A stretch of DNA of 64,000 bases from an uncultured Gemmatimonadota bacterium. GTDB taxonomy: Bacteria; Gemmatimonadota; Gemmatimonadetes; Longimicrobiales; Longimicrobiaceae. The notes beneath the pieces are model-generated. The model had not been told where the DNA came from and did not search any database. It saw nothing but the letters and a program-made list of their open reading frames with translations. Made by a program: the position numbers and the translations under genes. The DNA lies in assembly GCA_902805735.1 (NCBI GenBank), contig CADCTW010000021.1, forward strand, positions 1 to 64,000, read 5' to 3'. Position 1 is the first letter of the stretch; the number at the start of each line of letters is the position of its first letter. Positions 42,057-50,172 of the stretch are shown here, in pieces.

Positions 42057-43562
42057 ATGCCCAAATCGCTTCCCCGCCCCTTCGAGGAAGGACATGGCGC
42101 GCCGCAGCGGCCGCTGGTAGACACGCGCAGGTTCCTCCTTGCGACGCGGGAAACCGGGTATCGGAGCACCACCGCGGCGCTCGCCGAACTGGTTGACAAC
42201 TCGCTTCAGGCGGGCGCGCGTCGTATTCGGGTGTTCGTGGACACCCACGACTGTGAAGAGGTACATCGGATCGCGGTGCTCGACAACGGTGGAGGAATGT
42301 CGTGCGCCGAACTCGACGAGGCGCTCCAGTTCGGTGGCAGCCTCCGCTTTGGTGACCGGAGCGGCTTAGGCCGTTTCGGGATGGGCCTGCCGAACAGCTC
42401 CGTGAGCCAGGCACGCAGGCTCGACGTCTACAGCTGGACTCGACCGGGCGATGTGCGGCACGCATCGCTCGACATCGACGAGGTACTCGCCGGCGGGGTC
42501 CCCGGCCGCGCGGGCGGCGTAACTCCGCTACCGGAGTGGCTGTGCGAGGACGTCGGCCCGCACGGCACTCTCGTGGTATGGTCAAGGTGCGACCGGCTCG
42601 CCGACCAAGGAGTCGGACACCTCGCCGCCTCCATGCGTACCGAACTGGGGAGAGTTTACCGATACTCTCTTTGGGAGGGTGTCGTGATCACGGTCAACGG
42701 GGCCACTGTGTCACCGATGGACCCGCTCTTCCTAAAAACCACCTCGGGCGGGCCGCGTGCCCGCGCGTTCGGGCGACCGCTCCGGTACGAGGTGCGCGTT
42801 CCCACCACGGGGGAACCATCTGTCGTCCGAGTTCGCTTCAGCGAACTTCCAGTGAGCGAATGGAAAGACCGTCCGGCTGGCGAACGGCGCGCCAGCGGAA
42901 TCGTTCGTGGCGCGGGCGTGTCGGTCGTCCGCGCCGGGCGGGAGATCGACTACGGCTGGCACCTGATGGGGGACAAGCGCCGCGAGAACTACGACGACTG
43001 GTGGCGCTGCGAGATCGCGTTCGAACCGGTGCTCGACGAGCTCTTCGGCGTGACGCACAGCAAGCAAGGGATTCGCCCCAACCCGGACCTCGTGGCGCTC
43101 CTCGCCGGAGATTTGGAATCCGCGGCGCGGACGCTGAACCGTCGAGTCCGCGACGCTTTCGCCGCCACGTCTACCGACCTCGTGGGTGCCCGCGCAGGAC
43201 GCGCGGAGCGAAAGGCCACCCGTCGGGAACGGACGCTTCCCCAGGGCGAGTTCGTTCCAGGGCACCGTCGGGACGGTGGCGTCCGCAGTTGGCGCATTGT
43301 AGCGCGCGAGTTACCGACCGGCGACTTCTTCCGGGTGGAGCATGCGGACGGCGAGCGAGTTTTGGTGCTCAACCGCCTTCACCCGTTTTACCAGTCGGTC
43401 TACCACCCGCTCGCCGTGGACGACCAGAGACGGTTCGCGCTCGAATGCCTCCTACTCTCCGCCGCGCGCGCGTTCGACACCGGATCGTCTGTATCTGAGA
43501 GCGAGGTGCTCAGCGCGCTCCGCGCGGACTGGAGCGACGCGCTCGCCGCTTACCTGACCTGA
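42057..43562 (+). CDS. MORC/MutL-like GHKL ATPase
   Basis: A 501-residue protein with an N-terminal Bergerat-fold ATPase. The N box is LAELVDNSLQAGA (42-54, Glu and Asn for ATP and Mg), the G1 box DNGGGM (76-81) and the G2 box GLGRFGMGLPNSS (about 103-115). A transducer-like domain (about 200-340) follows, with HSKQGIRPN as the likely lysine loop. The C-terminal 150 residues are charged and helical. Prokaryotic MORC-like ATPases next to SF2 helicases are known from restriction-type islands (Iyer, Abhiman and Aravind). ATP-driven clamping of DNA is the expected activity. The DruA-like gene begins 15 bp after its stop. Confidence 0.88.
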   Translation: MPKSLPRPFEEGHGAPQRPLVDTRRFLLATRETGYRSTTAALAELVDNSLQAGARRIRVFVDTHDCEEVHRIAVLDNGGGMSCAELDEALQFGGSLRFGDRSGLGRFGMGLPNSSVSQARRLDVYSWTRPGDVRHASLDIDEVLAGGVPGRAGGVTPLPEWLCEDVGPHGTLVVWSRCDRLADQGVGHLAASMRTELGRVYRYSLWEGVVITVNGATVSPMDPLFLKTTSGGPRARAFGRPLRYEVRVPTTGEPSVVRVRFSELPVSEWKDRPAGERRASGIVRGAGVSVVRAGREIDYGWHLMGDKRRENYDDWWRCEIAFEPVLDELFGVTHSKQGIRPNPDLVALLAGDLESAARTLNRRVRDAFAATSTDLVGARAGRAERKATRRERTLPQGEFVPGHRRDGGVRSWRIVARELPTGDFFRVEHADGERVLVLNRLHPFYQSVYHPLAVDDQRRFALECLLLSAARAFDTGSSVSESEVLSALRADWSDALAAYLT

Positions 43563-43577
43563 AGAAACGATCTCCTG

Positions 43578-45578
43578 ATGTGCGAGTGGAACCCGTTGCG
43601 ACCCGGTGTCACGGACGACGCCGAACTCGACGCCCTGTTCTTGGAATGGGGACGTGCGCTTGAACGCGCGCAGAGCACTGCTGAACTGCGCGCGGAGCGC
43701 GCCGTCATGGACACGCGTGTCGCTTCGGTCGTCTCCCCGCGGGGGCTCGAAATGCGTGTTCTTATCTCTCTTCTATACGATCTCAGGGCAATGGGGTGGC
43801 GTTTTCGCGTGTTAGACGGCGCGGTCGCCACATGCGCGCCGGATATCGACGGGTTGTCAGCGGCGGACCAGCGAGCGTCCGTACGAGAGGGTCACCTTCT
43901 GGAACGTGACGCCCAGCTCGCGCAGCCGGCGACTCGTGCCTTCATCAGCGCGATGGAACGACGGCGCCCGACTGCGAGCGGGTGGCACTCGGTGTTCAGC
44001 CTCATGCGAGACGGGCGAGAGCTCGCCACGGTGTTGGACCTCGCGCGGAGTTCACCCGAGGGCCCCGTACGGGAAACGGCTCTCGCCAATGCGATCAAAC
44101 CGTACATCCAATTGGTTCGCCGGGGAGATCGGTGCAGGTTCACCGGCCTCGAGCTCGCGAGCGTGTGGCGCTATTTCCGGCACACGTGGACGACGGTCTA
44201 CCAGACGACGCCGGGACGGAACCTCGCGTTTCTCGTGCGTGACTCGGCGGCGCCGAATCACCCGGTTGTAGGCATCGGAGCACTCGGAAGCTCGATCGTC
44301 CAACTCCGCGTGCGCGACTCCTGGATCGGCTGGACGGCCGAGGAGTTCGTCGCTCGCGTGAAGGCTCGCCCGACGCTCGCCTGGGCGCGCTGGCTGGACA
44401 GAGAGTCCCGCGAACTGATCACCGACGTCTACTACGGCGATCTTGTAGCGGAGGGGGTTGTTACCGATGAGGAGATCTCCCGCCCCACCACGGAGGCGGT
44501 GGACAGGCTTCGCACGTTCGCCCGCGAAGCTCGTCAACACCATAGGCTTTTTCCCCAGAAGGAGGACCACAGCCGTCACGGAGGTGAGACGCTTGAGGAG
44601 TGCGAGACCCGCGCCCGCACGCACCTTTTTCGGTTCAAGCGCGCCAGCGCCCTCGCCGACCTGCTCTCCGTCCGCCGCGACCTCGCCGACGCGGGGTTTA
44701 CGGCTCCCAGCGTTGCTCGTCTCCGACGCGCGCTCTCATCGCCTGCTGGCGAACGCGCCCTCGTTTCGGTCCTACGCAGAGTGAAAGCGAAGCGTGTCGG
44801 GGTCAACATGATGGACGTGACGGTGTGCGGGGCCGTGGCGCCCTACAACGCGCTCCTCGGCGGCAAGCTCGTGTCGCTCTTGATGGCCAGTTCGGACGTG
44901 TCGCGCGCTTACTCGGCGTGCTATGCCGACGCGACGAGCGTTATCGCGTCCGGCATGGCAGCCCGGCCTGTCAAACGCAACGCCGCCCTGGTTCTCCTCG
45001 GAACCACCGGACTGTACTCGTCATCTCCCAGCCAGTACAACCGGCTGCGCGTTCCGGCAGAGGAGGTCGGCGGTCGTCGCGGCGCGGAACTCCGGTACGT
45101 GCCGCTGGGGCGGACCAGCGGGTACGGCTCGTACCACTTCTCGAAGGGCTCGATGGAGTTGATGGAGACTTTCCTGGCGCAGCGACAGCGTGGCAGGCAG
45201 GTCAACAGCATCTTCGGAGAAGGAGTCAACCCGAAGCTGCGGAAGGTCAAGGCGGCACTGGACGCGGTCGGGCTACCTGGTGAGCTGCTCACTCAACACG
45301 GGCAGTCCCGTCTCGTGTACGGAATCCCGCTCGCCACAAATTTTAGAGAGGTGCTCTTCGGAGTTGAACGCAGGCCGCAGTACATCGTACCCCAGCGGCG
45401 ATCCACGGCGCGCGCGATCGCGCGTTTTTGGATACGGCGTTGGCTCAGCAAGAGAATCGAACAGCCGGGGGTGCTCGAGGGGGTTGGCAGTCACACGCTC
45501 GTCTACCCCGTGGTACACGGTGCGCGCGTCCCCGCCCTCGCCGCCTCAACTGACGATTTCGCGCTTGCTCTCGGCTAA
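43578..45578 (+). CDS. druA: DruA-like protein (DUF4338)
   Basis: A 666-residue protein. From about residue 205 it shows the DUF4338 pattern: GRNLAFLVRD, VVGIGALGSSIVQLRVRDSW and IGWT, and later VCGAVAPYNALLGGKLVSLL, ASSDVSRAY, SVIASGMAARP and the GYGSYHFSKGS stretch. DUF4338 is the domain of DruA, the marker of type I Druantia. The first 200 residues are an extra helical part, making it longer than the usual 400-or-so residue DruA. Start ATG 43578 follows the ATPase gene closely. Molecular activity of DruA is not established; a role in phage defence follows from family and context. Confidence 0.75.
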   Translation: MCEWNPLRPGVTDDAELDALFLEWGRALERAQSTAELRAERAVMDTRVASVVSPRGLEMRVLISLLYDLRAMGWRFRVLDGAVATCAPDIDGLSAADQRASVREGHLLERDAQLAQPATRAFISAMERRRPTASGWHSVFSLMRDGRELATVLDLARSSPEGPVRETALANAIKPYIQLVRRGDRCRFTGLELASVWRYFRHTWTTVYQTTPGRNLAFLVRDSAAPNHPVVGIGALGSSIVQLRVRDSWIGWTAEEFVARVKARPTLAWARWLDRESRELITDVYYGDLVAEGVVTDEEISRPTTEAVDRLRTFAREARQHHRLFPQKEDHSRHGGETLEECETRARTHLFRFKRASALADLLSVRRDLADAGFTAPSVARLRRALSSPAGERALVSVLRRVKAKRVGVNMMDVTVCGAVAPYNALLGGKLVSLLMASSDVSRAYSACYADATSVIASGMAARPVKRNAALVLLGTTGLYSSSPSQYNRLRVPAEEVGGRRGAELRYVPLGRTSGYGSYHFSKGSMELMETFLAQRQRGRQVNSIFGEGVNPKLRKVKAALDAVGLPGELLTQHGQSRLVYGIPLATNFREVLFGVERRPQYIVPQRRSTARAIARFWIRRWLSKRIEQPGVLEGVGSHTLVYPVVHGARVPALAASTDDFALALG

Positions 45579-45620
45579 GCCGCCAGCGAAGCTCGAGTTC
45601 ACGTTAGCAGTGTGGCCGCG

Positions 45621-45642
45621 TCGAGGAGCTTTGGCTCCTCGA
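45621..45642 (+). terminator. Hairpin after the DruA-like gene
   Basis: A perfect 9-bp stem tcgaggagc/gctcctcga with a tttg loop, 43 bp beyond the stop codon. There is no T-run, so its role as terminator is tentative. Confidence 0.45.
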
Positions 45643-45967
45643 GCGACGATGCGATGTTGCAGCGGCTTCGTCGCCCCACGCCCGTCTGCCACATTCCAGA
45701 CGCGTCACTAAACCTGCTCCTGCGCGCTCATCATAAGGGGCGACCATGACCGGCAACCTGTCCATTACCGGCAGGGGCGTAAACCTGCTGCGGGGGTCGA
45801 TGTACAAGAGCCTCGCAAGTCTATCCAGCGGGGCTCTCGTCATTCCTGCGGGTTTTTAGGGGCGCCACTGCGGTCCGCCTCGGCGATGCTTCAGAACTAG
45901 GTGCCGCGGGGATTGGTCATTCCCAAAGCAGCTTCCGACCGCGGCAAGCCAAAACGCTCGCAGCTAA
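45643..45967. other. Spacer; one possible 37-codon frame
   Basis: About 325 bp between convergent genes. A frame at 45746-45859 starts with ATG after aagggg and encodes 37 residues (MTGNLSITGRGVNLLRGSMY and 17 more, ending VIPAGF). It has no known relatives that I recall and may be chance. Confidence 0.25.
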
Positions 45968-47938
45968 TCAGCCGCCCGGACGCGGGCACACATCTCCTGC
46001 ACCTGGTGCTCCCGGACGAGGCGGGGCGGCAAGGTCGCAGCTGGTCAGGATCACGGCATCATTCTTTCCGTCCGACGCAATCACCCGTATTCGAAAGCGC
46101 GGAGCAGCCCGCACATCGGCGCGTGATACCGTAAAAGCCCGGTACTGCGTCTCGTCCACCGTGCTCCAGCCATTGGCCGGTTCGCGCATCACCTGCAGGT
46201 AATAGGTGATGCCCTCCACGCTCGGATCCGGGTCGACAGCGCTCCAGCGGAATTCGTAGCTTTCGGGGAACACGCGTACTGCGGGTGCGCCCACACGCTG
46301 CGGGGGCAACGATGTTACACGGCGCGACGCCACCACACTTCCGCCCCGCAGCACCTCGATCAAGGCTAAGCCGGGAAGGTCGTACAAGTACGCGTTGACC
46401 GTTCCACCGCGTCTCTGCGGCTGGCCCGGCGGTGCCTCGGGGTCATCAATCTCGTCGGGCTGGATCACCGCGTCCGCCACGGCCAGCACCGCCCCGCCGC
46501 CCGAAAGGCGGATCTGCACGCGGTAGCTTGGTGGGGCGGCGGCAAACATAGCGGAGTCCGTAGCCGGGGTGCGTCCGCGGAAAGGAACGGAGAACACGTT
46601 CTCGATCTGCCCAGCGGGGAGCGTCAGATTGTTGAATCGCGCAATCACGTTCAGCAGCGGTCCGTCGGCGCTCCCAGGCGTCCAGTAACCCTTCCTGTAC
46701 TCGGCCTCCTCGGCGTACACGCGCTCGAGGAGGAGCGAGTCTGTATAGGCGCTCACCCACACCGAACGGCAGTAGGTCATTACATCGTACGCAGTCGTGC
46801 CGCCGAGCAGCACAGGGGGCGATGCACCGTCCCAATCCAATCCCAGGCCCTGCTCCTTCGAATTGCTGATGGCGCCACCGGGGTAGCGCTTCCGGGCCAC
46901 GGGGTCCGCCACAGCCTGATTGCACCACCCGGGGTGGCGCAGCCCCAACGTGTGCGCGATCTCATGTCCCCCATACCAGTCGCCATACGAAGAGTCTCTG
47001 TCCCAAGCGTAGTTCCCTCGCGGTTCGCCGGTAGGGCCTGACGCGACCACACTGGGGTCAGGCCGCAGGGGGATTCCGTTCGAGCAGCCGCGGATGGAGA
47101 GATCATCGCGCCCGCCGTCGTGTAGCATGCCATAATAGTGGGTGCGCGGGTCCTGCCCCCCCTTCAGATCCAGAGCGCGCAACCGGGCGACCAGCGTATT
47201 CAGCGAGGCGCAGTCGAGGGAGGCGGGCGCGTCAACCGTCACGCGTTCGACCGTGACCTTGGTGACTGGGTAGGCGCGACGCAGCCACGCGGCCAGCGCT
47301 TCAAAGTCGACTGGGCGTGGGGAAATAGTTCCGGTCTCGGTTTTGTAGCGAAAGCCAACCGCCTTCACCTGGAGCAACGCCGCCTGCCGCACAACGACCG
47401 TCCGGGTGGCCGCATCGCACTCGGCGCAGACAACCGCGTCGCCCGTGGGGGTAAACACCGCACCGAGGGAAAGCTCCAGCGCCCCCGGCCGCATGAGTGA
47501 AGCGGGAAGTAGAAAGTTGAGCGCGCCATCCCACTGTCCGCGCTTACTGCCTGCCTGCCCGCTCTTCGCGGGGGAAAGCTTTGCAGGGGCGGCGACGTCC
47601 AGCATGGTGTCAGCCCTGCCGGCGGAGCGCACGCGCAGCCGGCCGCGCAGCAGCATCGCCCCCCGCCGGTTGGTTTGCACGTACACCCGTGCCCAGGCCG
47701 CGCGCGACGCCACCAACGGAACGCTGTGCGCGGGGGTCTGCACTACCTGCACTACTTCGACCGGACCGGTGGGCCGCGCCGTATCGGCGGCGGCGTGGAC
47801 GGCGGTGCCCACAATCATGTTCTGGCCCTCCGCAGGCACTACGGTAAGCGCCAGAGCGGTGGCTAGCGCGAGCGCCGCCGCCCGCCGAGGCGAAACACAG
47901 ACGGTCACCTCAGAGCCGGAAGCTGAGGAGCGTCGCAT
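45968..47938 (-). CDS. Secreted zinc metalloprotease (HExxHxxGxxH)
   Basis: A 656-residue exported protein. An N-terminal hydrophobic segment (about 20-38, AAALALATALALTVVPAEG) is the signal peptide. The zinc site is GGHEIAHTLGLRHPG (about 325-338), the metzincin-type HExxHxxGxxH with an aspartate-free third His; a downstream YDVMTYC supplies the Met-turn. C-terminal domains are beta-rich (about 500-640, Ig/FnIII-like). Its layout recalls M66-type proteases. ATG 47938 overlaps the upstream gene by 29 bases and has aggg before it; GTG 47908 directly after that gene's stop is the alternative. The pair is translationally linked. Confidence 0.8.
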   Translation of the reverse strand: MRRSSASGSEVTVCVSPRRAAALALATALALTVVPAEGQNMIVGTAVHAAADTARPTGPVEVVQVVQTPAHSVPLVASRAAWARVYVQTNRRGAMLLRGRLRVRSAGRADTMLDVAAPAKLSPAKSGQAGSKRGQWDGALNFLLPASLMRPGALELSLGAVFTPTGDAVVCAECDAATRTVVVRQAALLQVKAVGFRYKTETGTISPRPVDFEALAAWLRRAYPVTKVTVERVTVDAPASLDCASLNTLVARLRALDLKGGQDPRTHYYGMLHDGGRDDLSIRGCSNGIPLRPDPSVVASGPTGEPRGNYAWDRDSSYGDWYGGHEIAHTLGLRHPGWCNQAVADPVARKRYPGGAISNSKEQGLGLDWDGASPPVLLGGTTAYDVMTYCRSVWVSAYTDSLLLERVYAEEAEYRKGYWTPGSADGPLLNVIARFNNLTLPAGQIENVFSVPFRGRTPATDSAMFAAAPPSYRVQIRLSGGGAVLAVADAVIQPDEIDDPEAPPGQPQRRGGTVNAYLYDLPGLALIEVLRGGSVVASRRVTSLPPQRVGAPAVRVFPESYEFRWSAVDPDPSVEGITYYLQVMREPANGWSTVDETQYRAFTVSRADVRAAPRFRIRVIASDGKNDAVILTSCDLAAPPRPGAPGAGDVCPRPGG

Positions 47939-49847
47939 CAAACCCTATGATGAACGCCGCGCGCACCGCGTTGATGTTCCGCCTCTCTCCTTCGGTCGTT
48001 TCCGCGGTACGGCGCACGGACTGCGCCCCGATCCCCAGCGAGAGGGGAAACGAGCGCGTGGCGTTGAACATCAAGAACACGCCCGGCGCGAAAACCTCCT
48101 CGAAACCGACTTCGGGATCCGACAACTCCCTCACGTCTCCCAGCCGACCGGTTGCCACGGGACCCAGGTCCAGCAGCGGCACGAACAGCGACACCGCACC
48201 CCATGGGATCCCGCCGCTAACCTCGACGCCCACTGGGAGCGCGAGCGAGGGTGAGATGAGGTTCTCACTGCCCACCTGGGTGCGATATACACCGGCGCCC
48301 AGGTAACCGACCACCGAAACCGTCTGCGGTTCGAGAACTTGCCCAGGCTTGCCGCGCTTGGCGCGGAAGCTACCCACCGGCGCGCTCAGCGTGCGCAGCG
48401 CAACTGTCACCTCCTCGGCGTTCTGTGCGGCAGCCAGCGATGAAGCCAACGAGAGGTACTGCAGCCGCCCAGCGCACGCCTTGTCACTTCGGTCGGGTGT
48501 GGCCGCAGGGTCCCCGCACATGCGGAGATTGGGGTTCTGGATCAGCCAAGTCACCACCGCGCCGTAGTCGCGTTGCACCAGTGACTGGTGGAGCCGTGCG
48601 GCGTCGTCCAAAAACTGGGCGAACCGCGTCACGTCGGTGCCCGCCGGTGTGCCTGGGGCAAACGTGAACCGGGGCGCGAGCCTCAGCACTTCCAGGGCCG
48701 ACGCCGTGGCCGCCAGCACGACTCGGAACGACGAATCGGCACTGATGCCGTTACCCAGCGCAGCCACGGACTGAGCCGTGCCGCGCAGAGTGCGGAGTTG
48801 CCCCAGCAGGGCGATCGCGTCGGCTTCGCGGGCTTGCACAATCGACAGCATCTCCCGCGCCTTCGCTCGCTCGGTGTTGTCTGTCTCCAAGCTCACCATG
48901 TCGTGCGCTGCGAAGGCCACGAAATAACGGCGTAGCGAGGCCGCCTGGGACCCGGTCAGCTCCTGCACCAAGCTGTCGGCGCCGCCCGCGCCATACTCAC
49001 GCGCGAGCAGCCCGGTGAGGTGCAGCGCTGCGCGCATCCTTGTGTTGTCCATGTCGGTCCGCGCGACGTCGACCAAGTTGGAGATGGCTACCGCCGGCGG
49101 TGCCCCGCTGCGGATCTCCAGCCCGCGCCTAAATGCGATTGCCACCCCCTGGACGTAAACCTTCTGCGTCGCGCCGAGCTTGAGGGCGGTGCTGATCTCC
49201 TCGGCGCGCGTGGGAAACTCGTTCATGTCGTCCACGAATGCGGAACGGAGGAGCGGCATGAACTGCTGGAAAGTCTCGGTCTCGATGCGCTGCATCAACG
49301 CATACGAGCGGGGCCAGCCCGCGCTGATGAATGCGTCCCCGTGCACATTGCGTTTCACGGTGAGTACAAATCCGAACGCCACATCATCCTTCGCGCGTTC
49401 CACCAGGAAGTCCGTCAGCCCGATCAACGCAGTGGCGGGCGCCGGGAGCAATCCGCCCACTGCATTGACCGCAGCGGAGCCGCCGCCAATCGCAGCTCCC
49501 TTGTTCCCGCCGTCTTCGTCTTCAAGCTCGATGGTAGCGAGTGCCTCTTCCAACCTACGTAACGAGGGCGCGCCGCCGGCACCGAATGGGTCGACCACGA
49601 AGGCACGCACGCAGGAGAAACGTTCGTCCGCGAGGTCCTTCTGGAGGGTGGTTTCGAAGTCGGGGTTCTCGGCGCTGGCAAGGGCACGGATTCGGGCAGC
49701 CACGCGGGCGCGCTCAATGGCGCTCTCTCTCCCGTCACCTACGCAGGTCTGGGTGGGATTCGCAGGTGAGGGGGAATTGTGGGCAGCGAGCGGAGCGATG
49801 TTCAGAAGCAGGAGGGCGAGTGCGGCAACGGTGTGTCGGTGGTTCAA
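47910..49847 (-). CDS. Exported protein, partner of the metalloprotease
   Basis: A 645-residue protein with a signal peptide (MNHRHTVAALALLLLNIAPL, cleavage near LAAHN). The body (about 40-480) is helical; the C-terminal 160 residues alternate in strand pattern (GYLGAGVYRTQ, LALPVGVEVSGG, AAFIIGFDATLLSFRL) and end in an aromatic/Leu pattern like an outer-membrane strand. It may be a periplasmic or outer-membrane protein. It heads a two-gene operon with the metalloprotease. No family is recognised. Confidence 0.7.
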   Translation of the reverse strand: MNHRHTVAALALLLLNIAPLAAHNSPSPANPTQTCVGDGRESAIERARVAARIRALASAENPDFETTLQKDLADERFSCVRAFVVDPFGAGGAPSLRRLEEALATIELEDEDGGNKGAAIGGGSAAVNAVGGLLPAPATALIGLTDFLVERAKDDVAFGFVLTVKRNVHGDAFISAGWPRSYALMQRIETETFQQFMPLLRSAFVDDMNEFPTRAEEISTALKLGATQKVYVQGVAIAFRRGLEIRSGAPPAVAISNLVDVARTDMDNTRMRAALHLTGLLAREYGAGGADSLVQELTGSQAASLRRYFVAFAAHDMVSLETDNTERAKAREMLSIVQAREADAIALLGQLRTLRGTAQSVAALGNGISADSSFRVVLAATASALEVLRLAPRFTFAPGTPAGTDVTRFAQFLDDAARLHQSLVQRDYGAVVTWLIQNPNLRMCGDPAATPDRSDKACAGRLQYLSLASSLAAAQNAEEVTVALRTLSAPVGSFRAKRGKPGQVLEPQTVSVVGYLGAGVYRTQVGSENLISPSLALPVGVEVSGGIPWGAVSLFVPLLDLGPVATGRLGDVRELSDPEVGFEEVFAPGVFLMFNATRSFPLSLGIGAQSVRRTAETTEGERRNINAVRAAFIIGFDATLLSFRL

Positions 49848-50172
49848 ACGGACCTCCGAAGGGCGAGCGGTGAGGACAAAGAGCGGGAATATTGTCGCTC
49901 CAAATTTGCTGACCCATGGGACGAAGTCAACGATGTTCTGCTGATCTATCCACGGCTGCAGACGGACACTTCCGCATGTTAGGGGTCGGTACGTTCCGCC
50001 GGCACGGGCGTCTATGCCTACGCGGTGGGTACGCGTGGCCGTAACTCCTTTTACAACGCCGGCTGTGGTTCGTGGCTAGGCTCACGGTCGAGCCGTCCCG
50101 ATCCGCGAACGTCAACTCCGTGCAGATGAATTTCGGCTCTGGCGTGGCGACGGTGGGAAAGAGCTGTCAGGG
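49848..50172. other. Spacer without a recognisable gene
   Basis: About 325 bp between two minus-strand genes. The right part should hold the end of the upstream gene's transcript and the left part the promoter of the exported protein. No motif was identified. Confidence 0.4.

Noticed and set aside
4727-45578. DISARM system
   Set aside because: The DUF1998 helicase suggested it, but helicase and DUF1998 are fused in one chain, and no methyltransferase or phospholipase D gene is present.
45599-45615. cgttagcagtgtgg as the right end of the Tn7-like transposon
   Set aside because: It resembles an inverted end repeat only loosely, with an insertion in the core, and no second spaced copy lies nearby.
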